A DNA stretch of 64,000 nt from Clostridiales bacterium (GTDB taxonomy: Bacteria; Bacillota; Clostridia; Christensenellales; Aristaeellaceae), in contig SVGP01000004.1 in the NCBI GenBank assembly GCA_015056255.1, positions 89,982-153,981 of the forward strand, in the 5' to 3' direction. Both the position numbers and the translations under genes were made by a program. Position 1 is the stretch's first letter, and every line of letters begins with the position of its first letter. A model generated the notes under the pieces. The model saw only the letters and a list, made by a program, of their open reading frames with translations, was not told the DNA's origin and did no database searches. Shown here one piece after another: positions 51,171 to 58,816 of the stretch.

Positions 51171-53261
51171 ATGCAGAACGATGTGTTTATTCCTGTAGCT
51201 GAAACTGTAAAAAGGCAGGCTGAGTTGCCTCTTAAGGATCAGAACTGCTTTACGGTCATAGACGAGAGCATACCTTCCCCCAGGGAGATTCAGTCAGAGG
51301 AAACGATTGTCCTCCCCGAGATCGTCTCCATGACCGATTACATCCGCAGACATTACGAAAAAGAGATCATCTGCGCCTGCATGAACCAGATCTATGGACT
51401 TCAACTGTGCGTCATGTATGAAGGCAAGCTCTTTCATGACGTACCAGGTCTGGGGCCTATTGACTATGGCGAAGAGGAACTTATCCTGACGGATGAATTG
51501 GCGCCGGGCGAATGGGGTGAGCCGTGTGAGTTTGAACATCAGCCTCATGTCTACGCAGCAGACGTCCGCCCTGTTGATGGTTCCATCACTTGGATGTGTT
51601 TTCGGAGAATTGCGGATGGCTGCATCGAAGCAGATCTGACCATCGAGATGGTGTTCTATTTCAGGTATGGCAACCGTGGCAGGTTCAAGCAACTCACGCA
51701 GAAATACTACACCACCCTTTGGATGGATATGGATGACAGTCCGAACGTGGAGTTTGGCGATTTTTCACTCCGGCGGCATTCGAGGAAGGACTCGGGTATC
51801 AAACTGGACGAATATCTTGTTCCCATATTTAAGTGGGATGACATTGAAGAAGAATCTGAAAACATTATTTTCAGCACTGTGAGCGAAGGACTGTCCGACC
51901 CGAAGTGGCTTCAGCCGGGATTGTTTGCTGAGCGATTAGGGCTGAATATCATATATCTGCCGCTGTACAAGCGTCCGCGTACGGCCAGCATCCTTTTCTT
52001 TGGGCCAGGTGAAGTGCTGATCGCTGCGGACAGCGATGAAAAGCTGGAGCCGATTCCCGTGAAGGTAGACGGCAATACCATTGTACTGAATACCAGAAAG
52101 CCCGGGCAGGAACGCGATGCTATTTTCCACGAATGCTTTCACTATGTGGAACATCGTCTCTTTTTCCAGCTTCAGCAGCTTCATAACACAGACATCAGTC
52201 GTTTGGCTCAATGGCGGCCTGTCAAACTGAAGAAGGAAGAAAGAAGCCCTATTGAGTGGATCGAATGGCAGGCACACGTCGGAAGCCAGTGTCTACAAAT
52301 GCCGAAGCGCCTTTTGAAACAGCGTGTATCTGACGAATTGAAGGATATGTGCAAACTTGAACGGCATATAGGTTTCAAGATGCAAGCGGCTGGGAGAAAG
52401 CTGGCAAAGGAATTTAACGTCTACAATTACCAGATGCGAAACCGCATGATTCATATAGGTTTTGCCGCAGCACGTGGCGCACTGAATTTCGTGGATGATG
52501 ATTACATTACCCCCTTCGCCTTCGCCCTGAGCGAATGCCATGGAAGCCAAACTTTTGTAATCAGTCCAAAAGAAATGACGGATGAGTATGTGCGGAATGA
52601 AGTTTTTCGTGAACTCATTGATACGGGTCGCTACATTTATGCGGATGGACACATTTGCCTTAATGCTCCGCAGTATGTGGTGCAGCAGGGTGATAAGCTT
52701 CGTCTGACGGAATGGGCAAACGCTCATGTAGACCAGTGCTGCCTTCGTTTTGTGCGCAGCTATATCCGATATCAGCAGACGCATTATGTGTTCGGCCAGC
52801 TGAACAGCGATGAAGAGTATAATGGCCGGAGCCTGGCACTGTCTCTCCAAAGCAGCGCAGAAGATGCGCTCAAGCAGGCTCAGGAAATGTCGCAAGTGTT
52901 GCTGAACCTCCCAGGCAGCTTCAGTGGCACGCTTGTCGCGCACATGAAAAGAGTCGGTATTACGAGAGACCGGCTTGCAGAGGAAGCCATGATGTCGGGA
53001 ACAATGATCAAAAGAATGAGAACTTCCGAGCGCGATCTGACGCTGGATCAGGTAATTGCCGTCTGCATTGGGCTCCATATCCCACCGGAATACAGTTTCG
53101 ATTTGATTGAAAAGGCCGGATTCCGTCTGCGGAATACCCCGGAACATCTGATTTATAAATCTATCCTTCAGACGATGTACATGGAAAAGCTGATGAACAT
53201 CCAGAAACTGCTTGCCAAATGCGGCTGCGGTGAACTCAGGCTGAAGGAAAAAAGCGAATAA
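51171..53261 (+). CDS. ImmA/IrrE-type metallopeptidase with C-terminal HTH, SOS-controlled
   Basis: 696 residues. Zinc-protease motif HECFHYVEH at ~320-328 (HExxH) followed by EWIEWQAHVGSQCLQMPKRLL (~365), where the third ligand would lie; this is the IrrE/ImmA (DUF955) arrangement. The first ~270 residues are a large domain of unknown kind. The C-terminus (~590-650: GITRDRLAEEAMMSGTMIKR, LTLDQVIAVCIGL) resembles an XRE-type helix-turn-helix, so the usual order HTH-protease is reversed. ImmA proteins cleave a repressor of a mobile element. Driven by a LexA box, next to a phage-like module. Start behind GAGGCGAAG. Confidence 0.8.
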   Translation: MQNDVFIPVAETVKRQAELPLKDQNCFTVIDESIPSPREIQSEETIVLPEIVSMTDYIRRHYEKEIICACMNQIYGLQLCVMYEGKLFHDVPGLGPIDYGEEELILTDELAPGEWGEPCEFEHQPHVYAADVRPVDGSITWMCFRRIADGCIEADLTIEMVFYFRYGNRGRFKQLTQKYYTTLWMDMDDSPNVEFGDFSLRRHSRKDSGIKLDEYLVPIFKWDDIEEESENIIFSTVSEGLSDPKWLQPGLFAERLGLNIIYLPLYKRPRTASILFFGPGEVLIAADSDEKLEPIPVKVDGNTIVLNTRKPGQERDAIFHECFHYVEHRLFFQLQQLHNTDISRLAQWRPVKLKKEERSPIEWIEWQAHVGSQCLQMPKRLLKQRVSDELKDMCKLERHIGFKMQAAGRKLAKEFNVYNYQMRNRMIHIGFAAARGALNFVDDDYITPFAFALSECHGSQTFVISPKEMTDEYVRNEVFRELIDTGRYIYADGHICLNAPQYVVQQGDKLRLTEWANAHVDQCCLRFVRSYIRYQQTHYVFGQLNSDEEYNGRSLALSLQSSAEDALKQAQEMSQVLLNLPGSFSGTLVAHMKRVGITRDRLAEEAMMSGTMIKRMRTSERDLTLDQVIAVCIGLHIPPEYSFDLIEKAGFRLRNTPEHLIYKSILQTMYMEKLMNIQKLLAKCGCGELRLKEKSE

Positions 53262-53266
53262 CCGTT

Positions 53267-53306
53267 GCCCGTTTATCTGCCACATTGCAGGTAGACGGGC
53301 TTTTTT
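53267..53306 (+). terminator. Terminator of the ImmA-type gene
   Basis: GCCCGT / ACGGGC outer stem with inner CTGC / GCAG and T6. Confidence 0.8.
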
Positions 53307-53334
53307 CATTTTTGGTCAAAAAAAGTTTTTTAGA

Positions 53335-53359
53335 GCGGGTCTGGCGCAGACCCGCTTTT
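53335..53359. terminator. Compact hairpin, GGTCTG core (first of two)
   Basis: GCGGGTCTG-GCG-CAGACCCGC followed by TTTT. The core GGTCTG(GCN)CAGACC recurs at 53479-53493. Confidence 0.6.
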
Positions 53360-53478
53360 CCGCGGCTTCGGAGACAGCTGAAACTAAAAATGATGGTTTC
53401 TATGTGCAAATCAGAGGGTGTTGTCAATAAATCGGTTAAAAATAAGCCCGTTTTCTGCAAGATCGACGTCATTTGCCG

Positions 53479-53499
53479 GGTCTGGCCCAGACCTTTTTC
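53479..53499 (+). terminator. Compact hairpin, GGTCTG core (second of two)
   Basis: GGTCTG-GCC-CAGACC followed by T5. Same core as the hairpin 140 bases upstream. Two terminators with the same core bracket an apparently empty stretch. Confidence 0.55.
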
Positions 53500-53677
53500 T
53501 TTGCTCCTTTATCCGCTATCATAATACACGTGAGGTGGCCACCCACAAATCAGAAACACGGTAACACACGGTGAAGGTTACAGCCCCACCGGTCAGGGAT
53601 CACTGTACCCGCAGTCTGCCTATAAGGAAAGCTGCGCTGCCGTTGCCGTTTCAGAATTGAGTGGGAGGTCACTTTTT
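53500..53677 (+). other. Leader region ahead of the phage-like operon
   Basis: A possible -10 box (TATCAT at 53515-53520) and about 150 bases of GC-rich, potentially structured leader before the first gene at 53678. No match to a SAM riboswitch despite metK downstream. It may contain the boundary of the integrated element; no attachment-site repeat could be identified because the other end is outside the window. Confidence 0.35.
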
Positions 53678-54073
53678 ATGATTTCGAGCAATGAGCGCAG
53701 ACCCCATGTACAGGTAGAATTCACCCGTTCCGGCTGGAGGCAGTTTGCACGTCTCAACCGCAGCCTTGGCGCAAGGTTTATCAAGGCCTTCGTCCTTCGG
53801 TTTGAACTTGCAGCCTACCTCGCCGAGCATGAAGCCGCAGGCGTAAAGCTGGATACCGAATGCCAGGAAGTGCGCTATGTGGAAGGTGTGTATCTGCTCC
53901 TGCGAAAGAGCCAGGGCGTGTGGTACATCACCGACATTTTTACCGCAGAAGAAGCAGTCGGCTATGAGCCTGTCTACTTCTGGCAGCGCGTCAAGCGCGG
54001 CGCAAGCTATCTCCTTGCACGCCTCCTGATTGGCTGGCGGCAGCTGACCCGAAAGGAGGTGGCAAGCGCATGA
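53678..54073 (+). CDS. Hypothetical protein, first gene of the phage-like module
   Basis: 131 residues from ATG behind GGGAGGTC. Basic, with WRQFARLNRSLGARFIKAFV and VWYITDIFTAEEAVGYEPVY. No recognised domain. Overlaps the next gene (ATGA), so it belongs to the module. Confidence 0.55.
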   Translation: MISSNERRPHVQVEFTRSGWRQFARLNRSLGARFIKAFVLRFELAAYLAEHEAAGVKLDTECQEVRYVEGVYLLLRKSQGVWYITDIFTAEEAVGYEPVYFWQRVKRGASYLLARLLIGWRQLTRKEVASA

Positions 54074-54315
54074 GGAAACCTGATTTCTGTGCCAACTGCG
54101 CCAATACCTCTCGTTGTACCAAGCAGTTCAACGAGGAGCAGCGCACTCGCTGTCCCATCCTGAACGGTGACGATGAACCGCTGACTTACCGTAATTCTGA
54201 GGGATACTCCGACCCTACGGCCTACTTCGCCCTTCGCAATGTGATGAAGAAGCCAAAACACGAAACGAAGGAGAAGCCGCGCTGTCCCCGGACGCAGGTT
54301 ATCCACTACGATTGA
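54070..54315 (+). CDS. Small Cys-containing hypothetical protein
   Basis: 81 residues. CANCANTSRC and RCPILNG could form a small metal site. No family recognised. Overlaps the preceding gene and is followed 16 bases later by metK. Confidence 0.5.
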   Translation: MRKPDFCANCANTSRCTKQFNEEQRTRCPILNGDDEPLTYRNSEGYSDPTAYFALRNVMKKPKHETKEKPRCPRTQVIHYD

Positions 54316-54331
54316 AGTGAGGAGAATCACA

Positions 54332-55504
54332 ATGAACGAGAAAACTATCCGACTGGTTACGGCAGAATCCGTCCGAGCCGGTCATCCCGACAAGTTCTGC
54401 GATCAGATTGCAGATGCCATTCTGGACGCGCACCTTGCCCACGATCCTTCCGCCCGTGTGGCCGTTGAGGTCTTCGCTACCGAAGGTAAGATGATCATCG
54501 GCGGCGAGATAACTTCCGAGGCCGAGGTGGATTGCGGTGAGATCGTTGCAGAAACCATCAACCGCATCGGCTACAGCATGCGCGATCTCACAGATGATCC
54601 CCGGGGCGAACTGAAGCTGGAAGTCTGCCTCCACAAGCAGTCGCCGGACATCGCCGCAGCTGTCGACAAGAAGCAGAGCCTCGGTGCAGGAGATCAGGGT
54701 ATCATGGTGGGCTACGCTACCGACGAAACCCATGAATGTATGCCGCTGCCCGTGATGCTGGCTCATCGCATCTGCAGGAGACTGGACGAACTCAAGCCCA
54801 AGTGCCCGTGGATGGGCGCAGACGGTAAGGCACAGGTTACCGTGGCCTATGAGAACGACACGCCTGTTGCTATCACTGCGCTGGTCATCTCTCTGCAGCA
54901 TGGCGCGGAGATCGACCGCAAGAGCATCAAGCGATTCATCGGCAAGGAAGTTCTGAGCAGGGTGATACCCAATGACCTTCTGAAAGCCGATACCAAAATC
55001 CTGATCAATCCCTCCGGAGCCTTTGTGCTGGGCGGCCCGGTTGCCGATACCGGCCTTACCGGGCGGAAGCTGGCGGTCGATCAGTACGGGCCTGTCGCGC
55101 ATATCGGCGGAGGCGCTCTGTCCGGCAAGGACGCTACCAAAGTGGATCGTTCCGGTGCCTATGCCGCCCGCTGGGTCGCCAAGAACATCGTGGCCGCTGG
55201 TATGGCCAAACGCTGTGAGGTGCAGATCGCCTATGCTATCGGCAGAAGCGAACCCGTCAGTATCATGGTGGATACATTCGGAACCGGCGTGATCTCTGAT
55301 AGCCGCATTGAGGCCGCTGTGAAGGAAGCCTTTGATCTTTCTCCCGCTGCCATCATCCATGAGCTGTGCCTTGATAAGCCGATCTACTCCGGGCTGGCCT
55401 GTTACGGACATTTCGGACGCATGGATCTGTGCGCTCCATGGGAAGTTCCCAACCGCAAGTACGATTTGCTGACTGCTGCGCTGAAGCAGGAAGCACAGCG
55501 TTGA
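54332..55504 (+). CDS. metK: S-adenosylmethionine synthetase (element-borne copy)
   Basis: 390 residues, full length. Makes SAM from methionine and ATP. GHPDKFCDQIADAILDA, GAGDQGIMVGYATDETHE, GGALSGKDATKVDRSGAYA (P-loop-like) and TFGTGVISDSRIE are all present, so it should be active. It lies inside a phage-like early module, where metK genes probably supply SAM for element-encoded DNA methyltransferases; no methyltransferase is in the window. No SAM riboswitch upstream. GAGGAG precedes the ATG. Confidence 0.93.
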   Translation: MNEKTIRLVTAESVRAGHPDKFCDQIADAILDAHLAHDPSARVAVEVFATEGKMIIGGEITSEAEVDCGEIVAETINRIGYSMRDLTDDPRGELKLEVCLHKQSPDIAAAVDKKQSLGAGDQGIMVGYATDETHECMPLPVMLAHRICRRLDELKPKCPWMGADGKAQVTVAYENDTPVAITALVISLQHGAEIDRKSIKRFIGKEVLSRVIPNDLLKADTKILINPSGAFVLGGPVADTGLTGRKLAVDQYGPVAHIGGGALSGKDATKVDRSGAYAARWVAKNIVAAGMAKRCEVQIAYAIGRSEPVSIMVDTFGTGVISDSRIEAAVKEAFDLSPAAIIHELCLDKPIYSGLACYGHFGRMDLCAPWEVPNRKYDLLTAALKQEAQR

Positions 55505-55524
55505 TGCTGAGAAAGGAGAAGCCT

Positions 55525-55950
55525 ATGACTCTTCATGTTCAGATGCTTTACGAGGTAGCCAAGCATGCAAAGGCTATGGCCGATGCAATGCAGGCGATCG
55601 TGGATGACTGTGCCGAGCAGCTTGCCCAGCGCAAGGCTGCAGGTGAAAGCGATGCTGCTATGCTCAACGAAGTATTCGGCAGTGCAAAGCCTGACATTCC
55701 TGCCGGCATGACGCCCTATGACGGCTCCACTCCCTTCGACGAGAAGCCTCCGGCAGCGCCGCCTGCACCTCCTGCTCCGGAAAAGCCCAAACTGACCATT
55801 GTGGAACTGCGTGCCTTTGTTGCGGAACGCTCTACCCCGGAAAACCGCACGAAGATCAAAGCGATCCTCACGAAGTACGGCGTAAAGAAGCTCACGGAGC
55901 TGAAGGAAACGCAGTACGAAGCTGTAAAGAACGAGGTGGCGGCACTGTGA
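55525..55950 (+). CDS. Phage protein with Pro-rich linker and SAP/HeH-like C-terminal domain
   Basis: 141 residues behind AAAGGAG. Helical N-terminus (~1-55), a Pro/Ala-rich linker (PPAAPPAPPAPEKPK, ~85-98), then LTIVELRAFVAERSTPENRT followed by KIKAILTKYGVKKLTEL, which resembles small helix-extension-helix DNA/RNA-binding domains found in phage early genes. Overlaps the next gene by GTGA. Confidence 0.55.
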   Translation: MTLHVQMLYEVAKHAKAMADAMQAIVDDCAEQLAQRKAAGESDAAMLNEVFGSAKPDIPAGMTPYDGSTPFDEKPPAAPPAPPAPEKPKLTIVELRAFVAERSTPENRTKIKAILTKYGVKKLTELKETQYEAVKNEVAAL

Positions 55951-57110
55951 GTGAGATTCAGCACAGCAGCCGGGCGCATGCCCGGCTCAACGCATCCAGC
56001 TCTCATCGCTGGATGATGTGTCCGCCCTCGGTGAAACTATCCGAGCAGTTTGCAGACAAACCCTCCGCCTATGCCGAGGAAGGCACTTTTCTTCATGAAC
56101 TGTGCGAACTGAAGCTGCACAGGTATCTGGGTGACATGGCGCCGGATCTCATTGAGCAGCAATACGCTGAGTATCGTGACAACGATTTCTACTCGGACGA
56201 GGCCGAAAGCGTCACGGACGAATACGTTGCCTTCTGCATTGAAACCATCGAGGCGGTCAGGTCGTCCTGTCCCGATCCGCTGATCATGGTAGAGCATCGT
56301 CTGGATTACAGTGAGTATGTTCCGGAAGGCTTTGGCACCGGCGACTTGGTAATCGTTGCAGATGGTGTGCTGGAGGTCATTGACTTCAAGGGCGGACGCG
56401 GTGTCCGGGTAGAAGCATACCGAAATAGTCAGCTGATGCTGTACGGTCTCGGCGCGCTGCTGGAATTCGATCCGCTGTACGACATCCATACCGTCCGAAT
56501 GACGATCGTGCAGCCCCGACTGTCCAACACTTCGACCTATGAAATGACAGCGGATGACCTCGTTCGCTGGGCAGAAACCGATGTGCGTCCGAGGGCACTA
56601 CTGGCCTATGAAGGCAAGGGCGAATTCTGCGCCGGTGAATGGTGCCGCTTCTGCAAAGCGCGTTACACCTGCAGGAAGCGTAGCGAGTACCACATGAGCC
56701 TCGCCGAGCGTGACTTCCGCCAGCCGGATCTTCTTTCCGATGAAGAGATTGCCGATATCCTGCCTGTAGCAGAAAGTCTGAACAGCTGGGTCCAGGACCT
56801 GCTGGCCTATGCAACGCAGGAAGCTATGGAGGGCAAAAGCTGGCCGGGCTATAAGCTGGTGGCCGGGCGCACCATGCGCAAGTATACCAGCGAGGCCGAG
56901 GTCATCAAGGCAGCGACCGAAGCCGGGTACACCGATATCTACAAAACAACGCTGCTGGGTGTCGGTGATCTGGAGAAGCGCCTGGGCAGGAAAAAGTTCA
57001 ACGAGGTGCTTGGCAAGTATGTCATCAAGCCTGCCGGAGCGCCCACGCTGGTTCCCGCAACCGATCCCCGCAAGCCGTACTCTGATGCGGCGAGCGATTT
57101 CAACCAATAA
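55947..57110 (+). CDS. DUF2800 phage nuclease (PD-(D/E)XK, RecB/AddB-like)
   Basis: 387 residues from GTG. RLNASSSHRWMMCPPSVKLSE is the family N-terminus. The PD-(D/E)XK core is GTGDLVIVADGVLEVIDFKG (~133-152) with the Asp and D-x-K. CAGEWCRFCKARYTC (C-x4-C-x2-C-x5-C, ~228-242) looks like the AddB-type iron-sulfur cluster ligand set. It works on DNA ends during phage replication or recombination, probably with the DUF2815 protein encoded next. Confidence 0.82.
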   Translation: MSEIQHSSRAHARLNASSSHRWMMCPPSVKLSEQFADKPSAYAEEGTFLHELCELKLHRYLGDMAPDLIEQQYAEYRDNDFYSDEAESVTDEYVAFCIETIEAVRSSCPDPLIMVEHRLDYSEYVPEGFGTGDLVIVADGVLEVIDFKGGRGVRVEAYRNSQLMLYGLGALLEFDPLYDIHTVRMTIVQPRLSNTSTYEMTADDLVRWAETDVRPRALLAYEGKGEFCAGEWCRFCKARYTCRKRSEYHMSLAERDFRQPDLLSDEEIADILPVAESLNSWVQDLLAYATQEAMEGKSWPGYKLVAGRTMRKYTSEAEVIKAATEAGYTDIYKTTLLGVGDLEKRLGRKKFNEVLGKYVIKPAGAPTLVPATDPRKPYSDAASDFNQ

Positions 57111-57143
57111 CGACGGCGCGATACGCGAGAAAGGAAATGCTAT

Positions 57144-57683
57144 ATGTCTACCAAGGTCATTACCGGCAAGGTTCGTGCCTCCTTTGTCCATGTGTTTGAA
57201 CCGGCTGCCATTAACGGCGGCGAACCCAAGTACAGCTGTTCCCTGATCATCCCCAAGTCCGATACCGTCACCATCGGCAAGATCCGCGAAGCCATTGAGC
57301 AGGCTAAGCAGGAGGGTGTCCCCAAGTGGGGCGGCAAGATCCCGCCCAATCTGAAGCTGCCGCTGCGTGACGGCGATGTGGATCGCCCGGACGATCCTGC
57401 CTATGAGAACAGCTACTTCATCAACGCCACCAGCCAGGAGCAGCCCGGCGTCGTGGACCGTAAGAAGGTGAAGATCACCGATCCGCTGGCCATCTATTCC
57501 GGCTGCTACATCCGTGCTTCCATCAACATCTATCCCTTCAATGCCAACGGTAACCGCGGTATTGCGGCTGGTCTGTCCAACATCCAGTTCTGGGAGGACG
57601 GCGAACCGCTGAACGGTCGCGTCCGCGCCGAGGATGAATTCGATGCTCTGGATGACGATGATACTGATGATTTCCTCGACTGA
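57144..57683 (+). CDS. DUF2815 phage protein (single-strand-binding-like)
   Basis: 179 residues. KVITGKVRASFVHVFEPAAI, YSCSLIIPKSDT, YENSYFINATSQEQPGVVDR and a very acidic tail (DDDDTDDFLD) like that of SSB proteins. DUF2815 is regularly found beside DUF2800 and a family A polymerase in Firmicutes phages and is thought to bind ssDNA. The tail supports this. Confidence 0.82.
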   Translation: MSTKVITGKVRASFVHVFEPAAINGGEPKYSCSLIIPKSDTVTIGKIREAIEQAKQEGVPKWGGKIPPNLKLPLRDGDVDRPDDPAYENSYFINATSQEQPGVVDRKKVKITDPLAIYSGCYIRASINIYPFNANGNRGIAAGLSNIQFWEDGEPLNGRVRAEDEFDALDDDDTDDFLD

Positions 57684-57725
57684 TTCAGTCTGATTTAGCC
57701 TGATTTCGTTTGAGGGAATAAGAAA

Positions 57726-57754
57726 GCCGCGCATCAGTCAATCTGGTGCGCGGC
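57726..57754 (-). terminator. Hairpin between DUF2815 and the XRE gene
   Basis: GCCGCGCA / TGCGCGGC; on the minus strand it is followed by TTTCTTATT, so it mainly ends the XRE transcript. Confidence 0.65.
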
Positions 57755-57762
57755 AGGATTCA

Positions 57763-58098
57763 TCAGGTGGAACGCAGATAGGAACGAAGGATGTCAATGG
57801 CGCTGGAGCGCACATGATCGGATGCGTTGGTGAGTGCATCGATCGCCCAATCCAACTCGCTGTCGGAAGGCTTTGCGCCGGGAAGCAGCAGATCGTTGGG
57901 CGTGGTCTTGAGCGCCTCGCACAGACACAGCAATGTTTCGATGGACATACCCACCGCGCCACGTTCTATCTCAGTGATCAGACGAAGCGATTTATCCATT
58001 TTCTCTGCGACCTTTTCCTGCGTCATGTGCATGGCCAGACGCTTTTCACGGACGCGGATACCTACGGCAACTTTATCATATACGAAGTCTGACATCAT
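57763..58098 (-). CDS. XRE-family (Cro/CI-type) repressor
   Basis: 111 residues; start at the first of two Met codons. HTH ~15-70: IRVREKRLAMHMTQEKVAEK and SLRLITEIERGAVGMSIETL. It is the only minus-strand gene in the module and faces away from the SLOG gene across a stretch with four copies of ACAATGTA/TACATTGT, its likely operators. A candidate element repressor and possible target of the ImmA-type protease. Confidence 0.88.
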   Translation of the reverse strand: MMSDFVYDKVAVGIRVREKRLAMHMTQEKVAEKMDKSLRLITEIERGAVGMSIETLLCLCEALKTTPNDLLLPGAKPSDSELDWAIDALTNASDHVRSSAIDILRSYLRST

Positions 58099-58113
58099 CT
58101 CACACCTACCTTC

Positions 58114-58205
58114 ACAATGTATTATCTCGTATCTTCGACTTGCTTAGAAGGAAGGTGCAATGTATAATAAAACTACATTGTAAATGTATGTATGAATTAC
58201 ATTGT
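58114..58205 (+). promoter_or_regulatory. Operator region with promoter for the SLOG-polymerase operon
   Basis: TTGCTT (58140-58145), 17 bases, TATAAT (58163-58168). Half-sites: ACAATGTA 58114-58121, GCAATGTA 58157-58164 (overlaps the -10), TACATTGTA 58174-58182, TACATTGT 58198-58205. The middle two form an inverted pair across the start point. Confidence 0.65.
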
Positions 58206-58218
58206 GGGAGTGATTTTG

Positions 58219-58755
58219 ATGCAAAAGAAGGCTGTTGCATTTACCGGACACAGATCGGAATCCTTGCCGTTTGGCAGAGACATGCATTCCGGCAGATATG
58301 ATGATTTTGAACTCATTCTCTGGAAGGAGATCGGGCGCTGTATCGATGAGGGCTACGATACCTTCTATTGCGGCGGCGCACGCGGCGCGGACATCGTCTG
58401 CGGAGAAATCATTGTTGCGGAGAAGATGACCAAGTCCCCTCACATTCAGCTGATCTGCGCTATTCCTTATAAGGAGCAGGCTGACAGATGGGGTTGGATG
58501 TGGAAAACGCGCTATTTTGATCTTCTGCGTGCAGCCGATAAGATCAAGCAGCTCTGCGACGGATATCAGCGAGGATGCTTCCATATCCGAAACCGGTACA
58601 TGGTTGACAACTGTGATCTGCTGATCGCGATCTACAACGGAGAAGACAAAGGCGGCACCGCTTATACCGTCAATTATGCCCGCCAGCAGGGAAAGGAAAT
58701 CATTATCATAGATCCGAACACGCTGGAAAAGAGACACATCCCAGCCAGAGAATAA
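58219..58755 (+). CDS. DUF1273/SLOG-family protein
   Basis: 178 residues from ATG behind GGGAGTG. VAFTGHRSESLPFG at the start, FYCGGARGADIVCGEIIVAEK (nucleotide-binding Rossmann-like loop), MVDNCDLLIAIYNGEDKGGT and YARQQGKEIIIID. This matches YpsA-like SLOG proteins, thought to bind or hydrolyse a nucleotide-derived signal. Members occur on phages next to replication genes; role unknown. Confidence 0.85.
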   Translation: MQKKAVAFTGHRSESLPFGRDMHSGRYDDFELILWKEIGRCIDEGYDTFYCGGARGADIVCGEIIVAEKMTKSPHIQLICAIPYKEQADRWGWMWKTRYFDLLRAADKIKQLCDGYQRGCFHIRNRYMVDNCDLLIAIYNGEDKGGTAYTVNYARQQGKEIIIIDPNTLEKRHIPARE

Positions 58756-58816
58756 CGAACCAACTGAAAGCGCAGCTGAGAGGCTGCGTTTTTTCATTGC
58801 CAAGGTGGTGAATAAC

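Noticed and set aside
53500..54331. SAM riboswitch controlling metK
   Set aside because: No SAM-I-type core is seen, and two genes lie between the leader and metK.
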